7,244 bases of DNA from Limnohabitans sp. Rim8 (GTDB lineage Bacteria > Pseudomonadota > Gammaproteobacteria > Burkholderiales > Burkholderiaceae_C). A model generated the notes under the pieces. The model was not told the DNA's origin and did not search any database. It was given only the letters and a program-made list of their open reading frames with translations. Within the stretch, counting starts at the first letter, position 1, and each line of letters starts with the position of its first letter. The position numbers and the translations under genes are program-made. Shown here in pieces: positions 1 through 6,302 of the stretch. Where the stretch lies: assembly GCA_945877725.1 (NCBI GenBank), contig CAMDXR010000157.1, forward strand, positions 1 through 7,244. Reading direction: 5' to 3'.

Positions 1-654
1 CGTGGGTTTTTCGGCAGGCAAATCATGGGGGCGGTTGCGCTGGCTTTGGCTGATGCCCGTGGGCACAAAATAGGGACACAACACGCTGGCGCTGACCTGA
101 TCGCTGACCAATTGCAGGTCTTGGTAAAGCGTTTCAGTCAAACTGACCACGGCATGTTTGCTGACGTTGTAAATGCCCATGTTGGGGGCTGTCAACAAAC
201 CCGCCATGCTGGCGGTGTTGACAATGTGGCCCCGATAAGCCGGGTCGGCTTTGGCGGCCTCCAGCATCATGGGGGTGAACAAGCGCACACCGTGCACCAC
301 GCCCCAAAGGTTAACGCCCAGCACCCATTCCCAATCGGCCAGCGAGTTTTCCCAGACCAAACCTCCAGCGCCCACACCCGCGTTGTTAAAAACAAAATGG
401 GGCGCACCAAAGCGTTGTTGGACATCGGCGGCCAGTTGCGCCATGGCCTCGGCGTTAGAGACATCGACCTTGCGGGCCAGCACCGGGACACCCAGTGCCT
501 GCATTTCAGAGGTGGCTTTGTCGAGCGCATCTTGCTGCACATCGACCAGCACCAGATTCATGCCCATCCGGGCCCCGATGCGCGCGCATTCCAGGCCAAA
601 ACCCGAGCCAGCGCCGGTCAAAACAGCGGTTTTGCCTTCAAAGTTTTGAATCAT
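1..654 (-). CDS. SDR family NAD(P)-dependent oxidoreductase (3' end beyond left edge)
   Basis: Short-chain dehydrogenase/reductase. 218 codons are open to the window edge with no stop, so the C-terminus is missing (the family is usually 250-290 aa). The translation starts MIQNFEGKTAVLTGAG. A Rossmann fold is shown by the TGAGSGFG cofactor loop at residues 13-20, NNAG at 90-93, Asn115, Ser149 and the YNVSK catalytic pair Tyr162/Lys166, so the full Asn-Ser-Tyr-Lys tetrad is present. Asp38 at the end of the second beta strand (LVLVD) suggests NAD(H) rather than NADP(H) (inference). The start is fixed by an ATGA overlap: its ATG shares bases with the TGA stop of the upstream GST-like gene, and AAGGCGG at 659-665 serves as the ribosome binding site. 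It is probably a soluble alcohol/ketone dehydrogenase acting with the acyl-CoA genes upstream. The substrate cannot be told from sequence. Confidence 0.93.
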   Translation of the reverse strand, partial: MIQNFEGKTAVLTGAGSGFGLECARIGARMGMNLVLVDVQQDALDKATSEMQALGVPVLARKVDVSNAEAMAQLAADVQQRFGAPHFVFNNAGVGAGGLVWENSLADWEWVLGVNLWGVVHGVRLFTPMMLEAAKADPAYRGHIVNTASMAGLLTAPNMGIYNVSKHAVVSLTETLYQDLQLVSDQVSASVLCPYFVPTGISQSQRNRPHDLPAEKPT

Positions 655-1586
655 GCGACCGCCTTTTTCAATGTAAAGCCCACGCGCGGGAAATGCACAT
701 GCACCGTACCCGCCCGCTCGTCTGTGCGGCGCAGGCTGTAACGGGTTCGGCTGGCGGCCACCAGAGTCCCCTCGGTCGGTTCTAGCCCGAAGTGGTCGGC
801 CGCCACCACCACTTGGCTGCCCAATTCAATGCCGTGTTCATTTTGGAACACATCGTTTGACAAAGCGGCGGGTGTTGCGGCCTGGGCAATTTGCAGTGCT
901 TCTTGCGGCTTAAGCGGGCCAGAGGCCCCGTGTCCGATGGCCTTGATGCGCTCCATCCAGACCTTCAGCTCGGGCGTGGCGTCCAAAATGCCTGCCACGG
1001 CAGGCGTGCGTTCTTGGGTAAACCAAATCGGGTGGTAAGCGGCAAAGTCGGCCACACAAGGCTGCGCGCCGAACAAAAAGTCTTGTCCGTGCAACATGTT
1101 GGCCAGTCGCCGCAGGTAGCTTTTGTAAGTGCCCGCCGCATCGCCCACCGCCATGCGCGGTGCCCCGGAGCGCATGGCCGCGCGGTCGGCCACAAACGCT
1201 TGAATGGTCTCAGCCGGCGCCCCGGCAAACACTTGCGCCACCCCGGCAGGTTGAAAGTTCCAGGCCATGGCCGCAGTGAACAAAGCGCCATCGGCCCACT
1301 GCGCCACGATTCGGGCCGCGCCTTTGACTGCTTCGGGGTAGAGCGTGGGGCTTGGGGCCTGGTGTTCCAGGACATCACATATGAGTGCGGTGTCGCAATA
1401 AATGTCGGCACCGATCTGCAACACCGGCGTACGCCGGTAGCCCCCTGTCAGCGCCGTCAAGTCGGGCTTGGGCATCATCATCGGGATGTAAACACTCTTC
1501 CAGGCCAGTTGCTTGTAGCCCAGTATCAGCCGGATTTTTTCGGCAAAAGGCGATGTCGGGTAGTGGTGCAGGATCAGATCGGACAT
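651..1586 (-). CDS. Glutathione S-transferase-like protein with C-terminal extension
   Basis: 311 aa. The N-terminal thioredoxin-like GST domain (about residues 3-75) has TSPF at 11-14, with Ser12 a candidate for activating glutathione. The cis-proline motif TPV is at 53-55 and DTALI at 65-69 occupies the usual glutathione gamma-glutamyl binding position. The helical GST C-terminal domain follows (about 88-220), including CVADF at 177-181, which resembles the conserved N-capping box and core helix. Typical GSTs end near 200-230 aa; this one continues for about 75 residues (235-311), with a predicted beta-rich tail (SQVVVAADHF, VHVHFPRVGFTL) that I cannot assign to a named domain. The gene lies 14 bp after the MDR gene, with AAAGGCG at 1594-1600 as ribosome binding site, and overlaps the next SDR gene by 4 bp. 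Glutathione-dependent handling of an electrophilic catabolic intermediate is a guess from context. Confidence 0.88.
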   Translation of the reverse strand: MSDLILHHYPTSPFAEKIRLILGYKQLAWKSVYIPMMMPKPDLTALTGGYRRTPVLQIGADIYCDTALICDVLEHQAPSPTLYPEAVKGAARIVAQWADGALFTAAMAWNFQPAGVAQVFAGAPAETIQAFVADRAAMRSGAPRMAVGDAAGTYKSYLRRLANMLHGQDFLFGAQPCVADFAAYHPIWFTQERTPAVAGILDATPELKVWMERIKAIGHGASGPLKPQEALQIAQAATPAALSNDVFQNEHGIELGSQVVVAADHFGLEPTEGTLVAASRTRYSLRRTDERAGTVHVHFPRVGFTLKKAVA

Positions 1587-1593
1587 GGTGCGA

Positions 1594-1600
1594 CGCCTTT
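1594..1600 (-). promoter_or_regulatory. Ribosome binding site of the GST-like gene
   Basis: AAAGGCG on the minus strand lies 7 nt upstream of the ATG at 1586 and directly after the TAA stop of the upstream MDR gene (1601-1603). The placement supports the chosen start and suggests that ribosomes ending on one gene can reinitiate on the next. Confidence 0.6.
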
Positions 1601-2617
1601 TTAGAGCAACTTGACCAATTGCTTGCCAAAGTTTTTGCCCTTGAGCAAGCCCAAAAAGGCTTCAGGGGCTGCCGCCAAGCCTTGTGCCACCGACTCGCGG
1701 GGGCGCAGTTTGCCGGTGCCCACCAAAGTGCCCAGTTCTTGCAGGGCTTCGGGCCAGACTTCCATATGCTCGCTGACGATAAAACCTTCAATCTTCATGC
1801 GGTTGACCAGAATCAGTGCCGGATTGGCCATGGGCAAGGGCGCGCCATCGTAGCCCGCGATCATGCCGCACACCGCAATTCGGGCAAAGGCGTTGGTGCG
1901 CAACATCACCGCATCGAGCACCATGCCGCCCACGTTTTCAAAATGGCCGTCGATGCCGTTCGGGCAGGCTTCGCGCAGTGCCTTAGACAGCGATGGGTAA
2001 TCCTTGTGTTGCTTGTAGTCAATGCAGGCATCAAAACCCAACTCGTTCACCACGTAATCGCATTTGTCTTTGCCCCCAGCAATGCCCACCACACGGCAGC
2101 CACGCGCTTTGGCCAGTGCGCCAAAAGCACTGCCCACCGCACCGCTGGCGGCACTCACGGTCACGGTTTCACCGGCTTTGGGCGCAATGATCTTGACCAA
2201 GCCATACCAAGCAGTCACGCCGGGCATGCCAACAGCGCCTAAATAGTGGCTGAGTGGCACATGGGTGGTGTCCACTTTGCGCAGGGCACCCAGCACCGTG
2301 GCATCGACCACGCTGTACTCTTGCCAACCACCCATGCCCACGACCTGGTCACCGGCCTTGAACTTGGGGTGGCGGCTGTCCACCACTTCCCCCACGGTGC
2401 CGCCAATCATGACCTCGCCCAAGGGCTGGGGAACGGCGTAGCTTTTGCTCTCGTTCATGCGGCCACGCATATAGGGGTCCAAGCTCAGGTAGTGGTGGCA
2501 AACCAGCACTTGGCCCTCTTTCAGTTCAGGCAGAGTGACCTCGATCATCTTGAAGTTTTGCGCCGTGGCCTCGCCTTGTGGGCGGTTGTCCAGAACGATT
2601 CGGTGGTTAATGGGCAT
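1601..2617 (-). CDS. NADP-dependent MDR oxidoreductase, prostaglandin reductase/CurA-like
   Basis: 338 aa, full length for the zinc-free medium-chain dehydrogenase/reductase group that includes leukotriene B4 12-hydroxydehydrogenase, prostaglandin reductase and the bacterial CurA/YncB enone reductases. Family marks are LSLDPYMRGRM at 44-54, the catalytic-domain segment GMPGVTAWYGL at 130-140, the nucleotide-binding loop SAASGAVGSAFG at 155-166 with GGKDKCDY at 181-188, and FENVGG further on. These reductases saturate the C=C bond of alpha,beta-unsaturated ketones or aldehydes with NADPH (family knowledge). No catalytic zinc-ligand pattern is seen, as expected. The start is well supported: AAGGAG at 2623-2628 lies 5 nt before the ATG. 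A 42-bp gap separates it from the thioesterase gene upstream, and 14 bp from the GST-like gene downstream. In this operon it may reduce an enone or enoyl intermediate; this is inference. Confidence 0.93.
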   Translation of the reverse strand: MPINHRIVLDNRPQGEATAQNFKMIEVTLPELKEGQVLVCHHYLSLDPYMRGRMNESKSYAVPQPLGEVMIGGTVGEVVDSRHPKFKAGDQVVGMGGWQEYSVVDATVLGALRKVDTTHVPLSHYLGAVGMPGVTAWYGLVKIIAPKAGETVTVSAASGAVGSAFGALAKARGCRVVGIAGGKDKCDYVVNELGFDACIDYKQHKDYPSLSKALREACPNGIDGHFENVGGMVLDAVMLRTNAFARIAVCGMIAGYDGAPLPMANPALILVNRMKIEGFIVSEHMEVWPEALQELGTLVGTGKLRPRESVAQGLAAAPEAFLGLLKGKNFGKQLVKLL

Positions 2618-2622
2618 GTTGA

Positions 2623-2628
2623 CTCCTT
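2623..2628 (-). promoter_or_regulatory. Strong ribosome binding site of the MDR oxidoreductase gene
   Basis: AAGGAG on the minus strand is separated by 5 nt (TCAAC) from the ATG at 2617. It is one of the two best Shine-Dalgarno matches in the window, suggesting independent efficient translation of this gene despite its place inside the operon. Confidence 0.75.
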
Positions 2629-2659
2629 AAATTGACGGTAAATTTTGACCCTGTGAGGA

Positions 2660-3085
2660 TCAATCGGTTGAAGGGCTGGCCTGCGATTCACGCCGAGCCA
2701 TGTATTTGAAAGTTCCGGTGGCATGGGCACACAGTTGGCCTTTGGCATCAAAGATCCGGCCCTCTGTAAAAGCCAGTTTGCGGGTGCGGTGCAACAGTTG
2801 CCCGGCCGCCACCAAGGTTTGCCCAGCTTCTACTTGGGCGGGCCGCATGAAGGCTGTTTTCATCTCGATGGTGACCACGCCCCATTCGGGGGCCACACTG
2901 CGTGCAGCGGTGGCCATGGCCACATCCAGCAGCGTCATGACGGCACCACCGTGAGTCACCCCAAAAGAATTTTGGTGGTGAACTTGCGGGGTGAAATGCA
3001 AAATGCTTTGCCCGTCTTCGAACTTTTCAAGCGTCACGCCCAGGTGATCGACAAAGGGGATCGTGGCTCCGAACGGCAGACTCAT
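2660..3085 (-). CDS. PaaI-family (hotdog fold) acyl-CoA thioesterase
   Basis: 141 aa from the ATG at 3085. A TTG six bases further upstream would add two residues (143 aa); I prefer the ATG because neither candidate has a clear ribosome binding site. The single hotdog domain carries the signature NSFGVTHGGAVMTLLD (residues 39-54): Asn39, the HGG turn at 45-47 and the acidic Asp54 match the PaaI/YdiI-type active site. Proteins of this group hydrolyse acyl-CoA thioesters in the cytoplasm, often relieving CoA trapped in dead-end aromatic or medium-chain thioesters (family knowledge). The C-terminal tail (about residues 129-141, ARRESQASPSTD) is polar and probably disordered. It begins 18 bp after the SDR stop codon and is followed after 42 bp by the MDR gene. 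The exact acyl group is unknown. Confidence 0.92.
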   Translation of the reverse strand: MSLPFGATIPFVDHLGVTLEKFEDGQSILHFTPQVHHQNSFGVTHGGAVMTLLDVAMATAARSVAPEWGVVTIEMKTAFMRPAQVEAGQTLVAAGQLLHRTRKLAFTEGRIFDAKGQLCAHATGTFKYMARRESQASPSTD

Positions 3086-3103
3086 GGTCAAACTGCCCGG
3101 CGC

Positions 3104-3895
3104 TTAGCCGCCATGGACAGCGCTGACGCCACCGTCAACGGCCATCCACTGCCCGGTGATGTGTTTGCCAGCATCGGAGGCATACAACAAAGCCAGACCT
3201 TTCAGGTCCTCGTCATCGCCCAAGCGACGCAAGGGCGCAGCCTGGGCCATGTTGTCGGCCCCCAGTTTTTCGAGCAAGCCGTGGGTCATTCTGCTGGGGA
3301 AAAACCCCGGGCAAATGGCGTTCACCGTGATGCCGTACTCGCCCCACTCGCCGGCCAAGGTGCGGGTGAAATTGATCACGGCCCCTTTAGAGGTGTTGTA
3401 AGCCACGGTCTTCATATGGCCACCATTGCCGGACAAGCCTGCAATGGAGGCCACGTTCAAGATGCGGCCTTTGCGGCGCTCGATCATGCAGCGTTTGGCC
3501 ACCTCTTGCGACAAGATGAAATAGCCCCGCACATTCAGGTTCATGACCTTGTCCCAAGCCTCGACCGGGTGGTCTTCTGCAGGCGCACCCCAAGAGGCCC
3601 CTGCGTTGTTGACCAAGATATCGATCGGGCCCATGCGTTCCAGGGTTTCGTTGGCCAGTCTGCGCAAATCCGCTTCTTTGCTGCAATCGGCGGCGATCCA
3701 GCGGGCGTCAATGCCTGCGGCCTGCAACTGGGCCACCGCCATTTCCAACTCGTCGGCTTTGCGTGCGCTGAGCATGATCTTGGCACCCGCTTCGCCCAAA
3801 GCCTGGGCAATTTGCAGGCCCAAGCCACGCGAGCCGCCAGTCACCAGGGCCACTTGCCCGGTCAGGTCGAACAATTGTTGTACGGTGCGAGACAT
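3104..3895 (-). CDS. SDR family oxidoreductase (3-oxoacyl/3-hydroxyacyl dehydrogenase-like)
   Basis: 263 aa, complete classical SDR. The cofactor loop TGGSRGLG is at residues 19-26, NNAG at 96-99, catalytic Asn121, Ser150 and the YNTSK pair Tyr166/Lys170. The C-terminus carries the usual PGFFPSRMT segment and a GQWMAVDGG ending, typical of FabG-like and gluconate-dehydrogenase-like members. Arg45 after the second beta strand (SARK) favours NADP(H), in contrast to the second SDR of the operon; this is inference from position. The start has AAGGA at 3904-3908 spaced 8 nt from the ATG. It sits between the Dabb gene (36 bp upstream) and the thioesterase gene (18 bp downstream). A role in oxidising or reducing a 3-hydroxyacyl/3-oxoacyl intermediate fits the neighbours but is not proven; sugar or alcohol substrates remain possible. 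Confidence 0.94.
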   Translation of the reverse strand: MSRTVQQLFDLTGQVALVTGGSRGLGLQIAQALGEAGAKIMLSARKADELEMAVAQLQAAGIDARWIAADCSKEADLRRLANETLERMGPIDILVNNAGASWGAPAEDHPVEAWDKVMNLNVRGYFILSQEVAKRCMIERRKGRILNVASIAGLSGNGGHMKTVAYNTSKGAVINFTRTLAGEWGEYGITVNAICPGFFPSRMTHGLLEKLGADNMAQAAPLRRLGDDEDLKGLALLYASDAGKHITGQWMAVDGGVSAVHGG

Positions 3896-3931
3896 GATGT
3901 GCTTCCTTAGAATTTTTGTGGGGGCGAGAGA

Positions 3932-4234
3932 TCAGACCATGAAATCCATGCAACGTCGCTCTTTGACGACGGATTTCATGAACGGCTTGATGGCCACATG
4001 TTGCGGGTGATTTTGATACGCCGCTAGCACCTGCGCGTCATCCAGCAGCATGTTCAGCACCAAATCGCAGCTGCAGTCCATGCCGGGGGAGGCGGTGCCG
4101 ACCTCAAACTCCCGAATGCCGGGCACCAGTTGTGCAAAAGACAAAAGCTCGGCCTTGGCTTTTGCCAGATGGGTGGCTTTGTCAGCCCCCTCGGCCTGCT
4201 CGTGCAGGGTCCACATGACGATGTGTCGCAACAT
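3932..4234 (-). CDS. Dabb family (stress-responsive A/B barrel) protein
   Basis: 100 aa, the normal size for a single dimeric alpha/beta-barrel (Dabb) domain. It begins MLRHIVMWTL with the conserved histidine early in the first strand (RHIVMW). A helix of charged and alanine residues follows, then a PGIREFEVG strand, a DLVLNMLLDD strand and the HPQHVAIKPFMKSVV segment that closes the domain. Members are mostly uncharacterised; a few are cyclases or oxygenase-like enzymes, as in plant olivetolic acid cyclase (family knowledge). The ATG directly follows the TAA of the acyl-CoA dehydrogenase with no spacer, so translation is probably coupled to that enzyme. Its position between a dehydrogenase and an SDR suggests a metabolic role, for example binding or isomerising a pathway intermediate, but the substrate and reaction are unknown. 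Confidence 0.88.
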   Translation of the reverse strand: MLRHIVMWTLHEQAEGADKATHLAKAKAELLSFAQLVPGIREFEVGTASPGMDCSCDLVLNMLLDDAQVLAAYQNHPQHVAIKPFMKSVVKERRCMDFMV

Positions 4235-6106
4235 TTAAAAAGCCTCCTCGGGGCAATCGGCACAAGTCGGGTCACGGCTGCTGACCACACTCAGCCAGGC
4301 CCCGATTTTGGGCAGTTCGTAACGGTAAAAATAGCGACAGGCAGCACGCCGTCCCAGCGCTGCGGGGGTGTTCAAGCTGGCCTGGCTGTTCACCACATCC
4401 AGCCAGATCCAGGCAATCACCGTGTGCCCAAAAGCCTGCAAATAGGGCACGGCATTGGCCAGCGCCTGCGCGGGTTCTGCCCCCTGCCAGGCGTTGCGGG
4501 TGGCTTGGTCAATTTGTTGCAAGGCGTGGCGCAAAGCCGCCGCCTCGGGGCTGCCAAGGGACGCTGCTGAATTTGTTGATTTTGCTGATTCTGTGGTCAC
4601 TGTCGAAGCCGCCAAGGTGTCGGCCTGTTGCGCCGTGGCCAGCATGCGTTCGGCCAGCAATTGCAACCCCCTGCCGTTTTCCATCAACACCTTGCGGCCT
4701 AACAAGTCCATGGCCTGAATGCCATGCGTGCCCTCGTGGATCATGTTCAGGCGGTTGTCGCGCCAATATTGCTCAACCGGAAAATCGCGCGTGTAGCCAT
4801 AACCCCCATGAATCTGAATGGCCAAGCTGTTGGCTTCTAGGCACCATTCACTGGGGAAACTCTTGGCAATGGGCGTCAAAACCTCCAACAACAGGCGTGC
4901 CACATCGGCCGCTTCGGGCGTGCCGGTGTGCTGTTCGTCCACCAAGCGGGCGCAATACAAGGCCAGTGCCAAGGCCCCTTCAGAATAAGATTTTTGAGCC
5001 AACAACATGCGCTTGATGTCGGCATGTTCAATGATGCGCACCTGCGGCTGGCGCGGGTCTTTGCCGCCTGCACCGCTGGGTCGGCCTTGGGGGCGGTTTT
5101 TGGCGTAGTCGAGGCTGGCGTAATAACCGGCCATGCCCAGCATCGTGGCGGCCATGCCCACACCAATGCGGGCCTCGTTCATCATGTGGAACATGCACTT
5201 GAGGCCCTCGCCGGGCTGGCCCACCAAATAGCCCACCGCCCCGGCCTGGCCTTGGACTGGGTATTTGCCTTCGCCAAAATTGAGCAAGGTGTTGGTGGTG
5301 CCACGCCAACCGCACTTGTGGTTCAGGCCTGCCAGCGCCACGTCGTTGCGCTCACCGGTGAGCTGCGCCTCGGTGTTGAGCATCTTTTTGGGCACGATGA
5401 ACAAGGAAATCCCGCGCGTACCGGGCACCAATTGCCCACTGTCGTCTGGAATTTTGGCCAGTACCAAGTGAATGATGTTTTCGGACAATTCGTGTTCGCC
5501 CGAAGAAATCCACATTTTGTTGCCGCGCAGACGGTAGCGTGCACCCAAGGGGTCGGCCTCAAAACCCGCACCATCGGGCACGGCACGGGTGGTCACATCG
5601 CTCAGCGACGATCCGGCCTGGGGTTCGCTCAAGCACATGGTTCCAGAAAATCTACCTGAAAACTCGTTCAGGGCAAACACCTTCTTTTGCATCTCGGTGC
5701 CATGCACCATGAGCAAATTGGCGTTGCCACTGGTCAACATGCCCGAACCAATGCTGACCGAAGCCATGCCAAAAAAGGCATTGGCCGCCGCCTCTACGGT
5801 GTAGGGCAACTGCATGCCGCCAATCTCATAATCTTGTGCCGCACTCAGCATGCCGGACTCGGCATAAGCATCGTAAGCATCGTGCGTGGCTTGGGGCAAG
5901 ATGACTTTTTCGCCATCAAACCGAGGCTCTTGCGTATCAACCAATCGGTTGAAGGGCGCATATTTTTCCCGCGCAATGCGCTCGCAGGTGTCCAATACCG
6001 CGTCAAAGGTTTCGCGGCTGTGGTCACTGAATCGTTCGCGCGATTGCAGCGTTTCAACCTTCAACCAGTGGTGCAACAAAAAATCAACAGTGGGACGCAG
6101 GCTCAT
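4235..6106 (-). CDS. Acyl-CoA dehydrogenase, DmdC-like subfamily
   Basis: 623 aa FAD flavoenzyme of the long acyl-CoA dehydrogenase group that includes 3-methylmercaptopropionyl-CoA dehydrogenase (DmdC); it would introduce a trans-2,3 double bond into an acyl-CoA. Order of parts: N-terminal extension and helical domain (about 1-155), the middle beta domain beginning with the flavin motif CLSEPQAGSSLSD at 158-170 and KMWISSGEHELSENI at 197-211, then the C-terminal helical domain with QIHGGYGYTRDFPVEQYWRD at 431-450. Glu458 in IHEGTHGIQ is at the position of the usual catalytic base. A further alpha-helical region (about 520-610) matches the extra C-terminal domain of this subfamily. It is linked by a Ser/Thr/Ala-rich stretch at about 494-520 that is probably flexible. 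The start at 6106 gives a natural N-terminus but has only a weak ribosome binding site. The physiological substrate is unknown; DmdC-like paralogues are numerous in Burkholderiales and most do not act on dimethylsulfoniopropionate products. Confidence 0.95.
   Translation of the reverse strand: MSLRPTVDFLLHHWLKVETLQSRERFSDHSRETFDAVLDTCERIAREKYAPFNRLVDTQEPRFDGEKVILPQATHDAYDAYAESGMLSAAQDYEIGGMQLPYTVEAAANAFFGMASVSIGSGMLTSGNANLLMVHGTEMQKKVFALNEFSGRFSGTMCLSEPQAGSSLSDVTTRAVPDGAGFEADPLGARYRLRGNKMWISSGEHELSENIIHLVLAKIPDDSGQLVPGTRGISLFIVPKKMLNTEAQLTGERNDVALAGLNHKCGWRGTTNTLLNFGEGKYPVQGQAGAVGYLVGQPGEGLKCMFHMMNEARIGVGMAATMLGMAGYYASLDYAKNRPQGRPSGAGGKDPRQPQVRIIEHADIKRMLLAQKSYSEGALALALYCARLVDEQHTGTPEAADVARLLLEVLTPIAKSFPSEWCLEANSLAIQIHGGYGYTRDFPVEQYWRDNRLNMIHEGTHGIQAMDLLGRKVLMENGRGLQLLAERMLATAQQADTLAASTVTTESAKSTNSAASLGSPEAAALRHALQQIDQATRNAWQGAEPAQALANAVPYLQAFGHTVIAWIWLDVVNSQASLNTPAALGRRAACRYFYRYELPKIGAWLSVVSSRDPTCADCPEEAF
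4243..4249 (-). promoter_or_regulatory. Ribosome binding site of the Dabb gene, inside the dehydrogenase 3' end
   Basis: GAGGAGG on the minus strand lies within the last codons of the acyl-CoA dehydrogenase (encoding part of the PEEAF tail), 8 nt before the Dabb ATG at 4234. It supports the chosen Dabb start and shows how the abutting TAA-ATG junction can still load ribosomes efficiently. Confidence 0.75.
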
Positions 6107-6163
6107 ATCAGCGCGCTTTCATAAAGTGGATTGTTTTGGGACCGCCACCTGCCAGCCGGTTTT

Positions 6164-6188
6164 TTGGGAGCGAGCCCCTGCTCGCCGG
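6164..6188 (+). repeat. REP-like palindrome, copy A
   Basis: TTGGGA, then a perfect 6-bp hairpin GCGAGC-CCCT-GCTCGC (6170-6185), then CGG. It differs from the other copies in the first flank base and lacks the GAA tail. A second inverted pair, AGCCGG at 6154-6159 and CCGGCT at 6185-6190, encloses it. Copy B begins exactly 30 bp later in the same orientation. Confidence 0.7.
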
Positions 6189-6193
6189 CTTTT

Positions 6194-6218
6194 GTGGGAG
6201 CAAGCCCCTGCTCGCGAA
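6194..6218 (+). repeat. REP-like palindrome, copy B
   Basis: GTGGGA, arms GCAAGC and GCTCGC around a CCCT loop, then GAA, 25 nt in all. The arms pair except for one A-C mismatch at the third position. It has the same orientation as copy A and points towards the oppositely oriented copies C, D and E. Confidence 0.72.
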
Positions 6219-6242
6219 TCTTGATCGGAGCCAAAGCAAACA

Positions 6243-6267
6243 TTCGGCCGCAGGGGCAGCCTCCCAC
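6243..6267 (-). repeat. REP-like palindrome, copy C (inverted)
   Basis: Read on the minus strand: GTGGGA, arms GGCTGC and GCGGCC around CCCT, then GAA, again 25 nt. All positions pair if one T-G wobble is allowed. It differs from copy E by a single base, and the two are exactly 60 bp apart; their identity extends 2 nt beyond the GAA end. Confidence 0.75.
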
Positions 6268-6274
6268 AGGGAAA

Positions 6275-6291
6275 AGCCAGGGGCCTCCCAC
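6275..6291 (-). repeat. Shortened REP-like palindrome, copy D (inverted)
   Basis: On the minus strand it reads GTGGGA, GGCC, CCT, GGCT: the conserved head is kept but the arms are reduced to about 4 bp (one G-T wobble). The 15 bp at 6282-6296 are identical to 6318-6332 in and beside copy E. It is probably a decayed or internally deleted member of the same family. Confidence 0.5.
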
Positions 6292-6302
6292 GGGGAAACA
6301 CA

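Noticed and set aside
1385..2242. 285-codon open frame on the plus strand
   Set aside because: It is antisense to the MDR and GST-like genes; its composition is that of an antisense shadow.
2660..3091. TTG start for the thioesterase at 3091
   Set aside because: An ATG lies two codons downstream at 3085, and neither position has a distinct ribosome binding site. The ATG is the more economical choice, though the TTG cannot be excluded.
2723..3910. 395-codon open frame on the plus strand
   Set aside because: It lies antisense to the thioesterase and SDR genes, which have complete family motifs. Its His/Gly/Gln-rich translation matches no family and is the usual shadow of GC-rich coding DNA.
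4928..5659. 243-codon open frame on the plus strand
   Set aside because: It is antisense to the conserved core of the acyl-CoA dehydrogenase, with no recognisable domain and no credible ribosome binding site.
6107..6160. Sigma-70 promoter for the operon
   Set aside because: Only a weak TTTATG-like -10 candidate is visible near the dehydrogenase start, with no matching -35 element, so no promoter is called.
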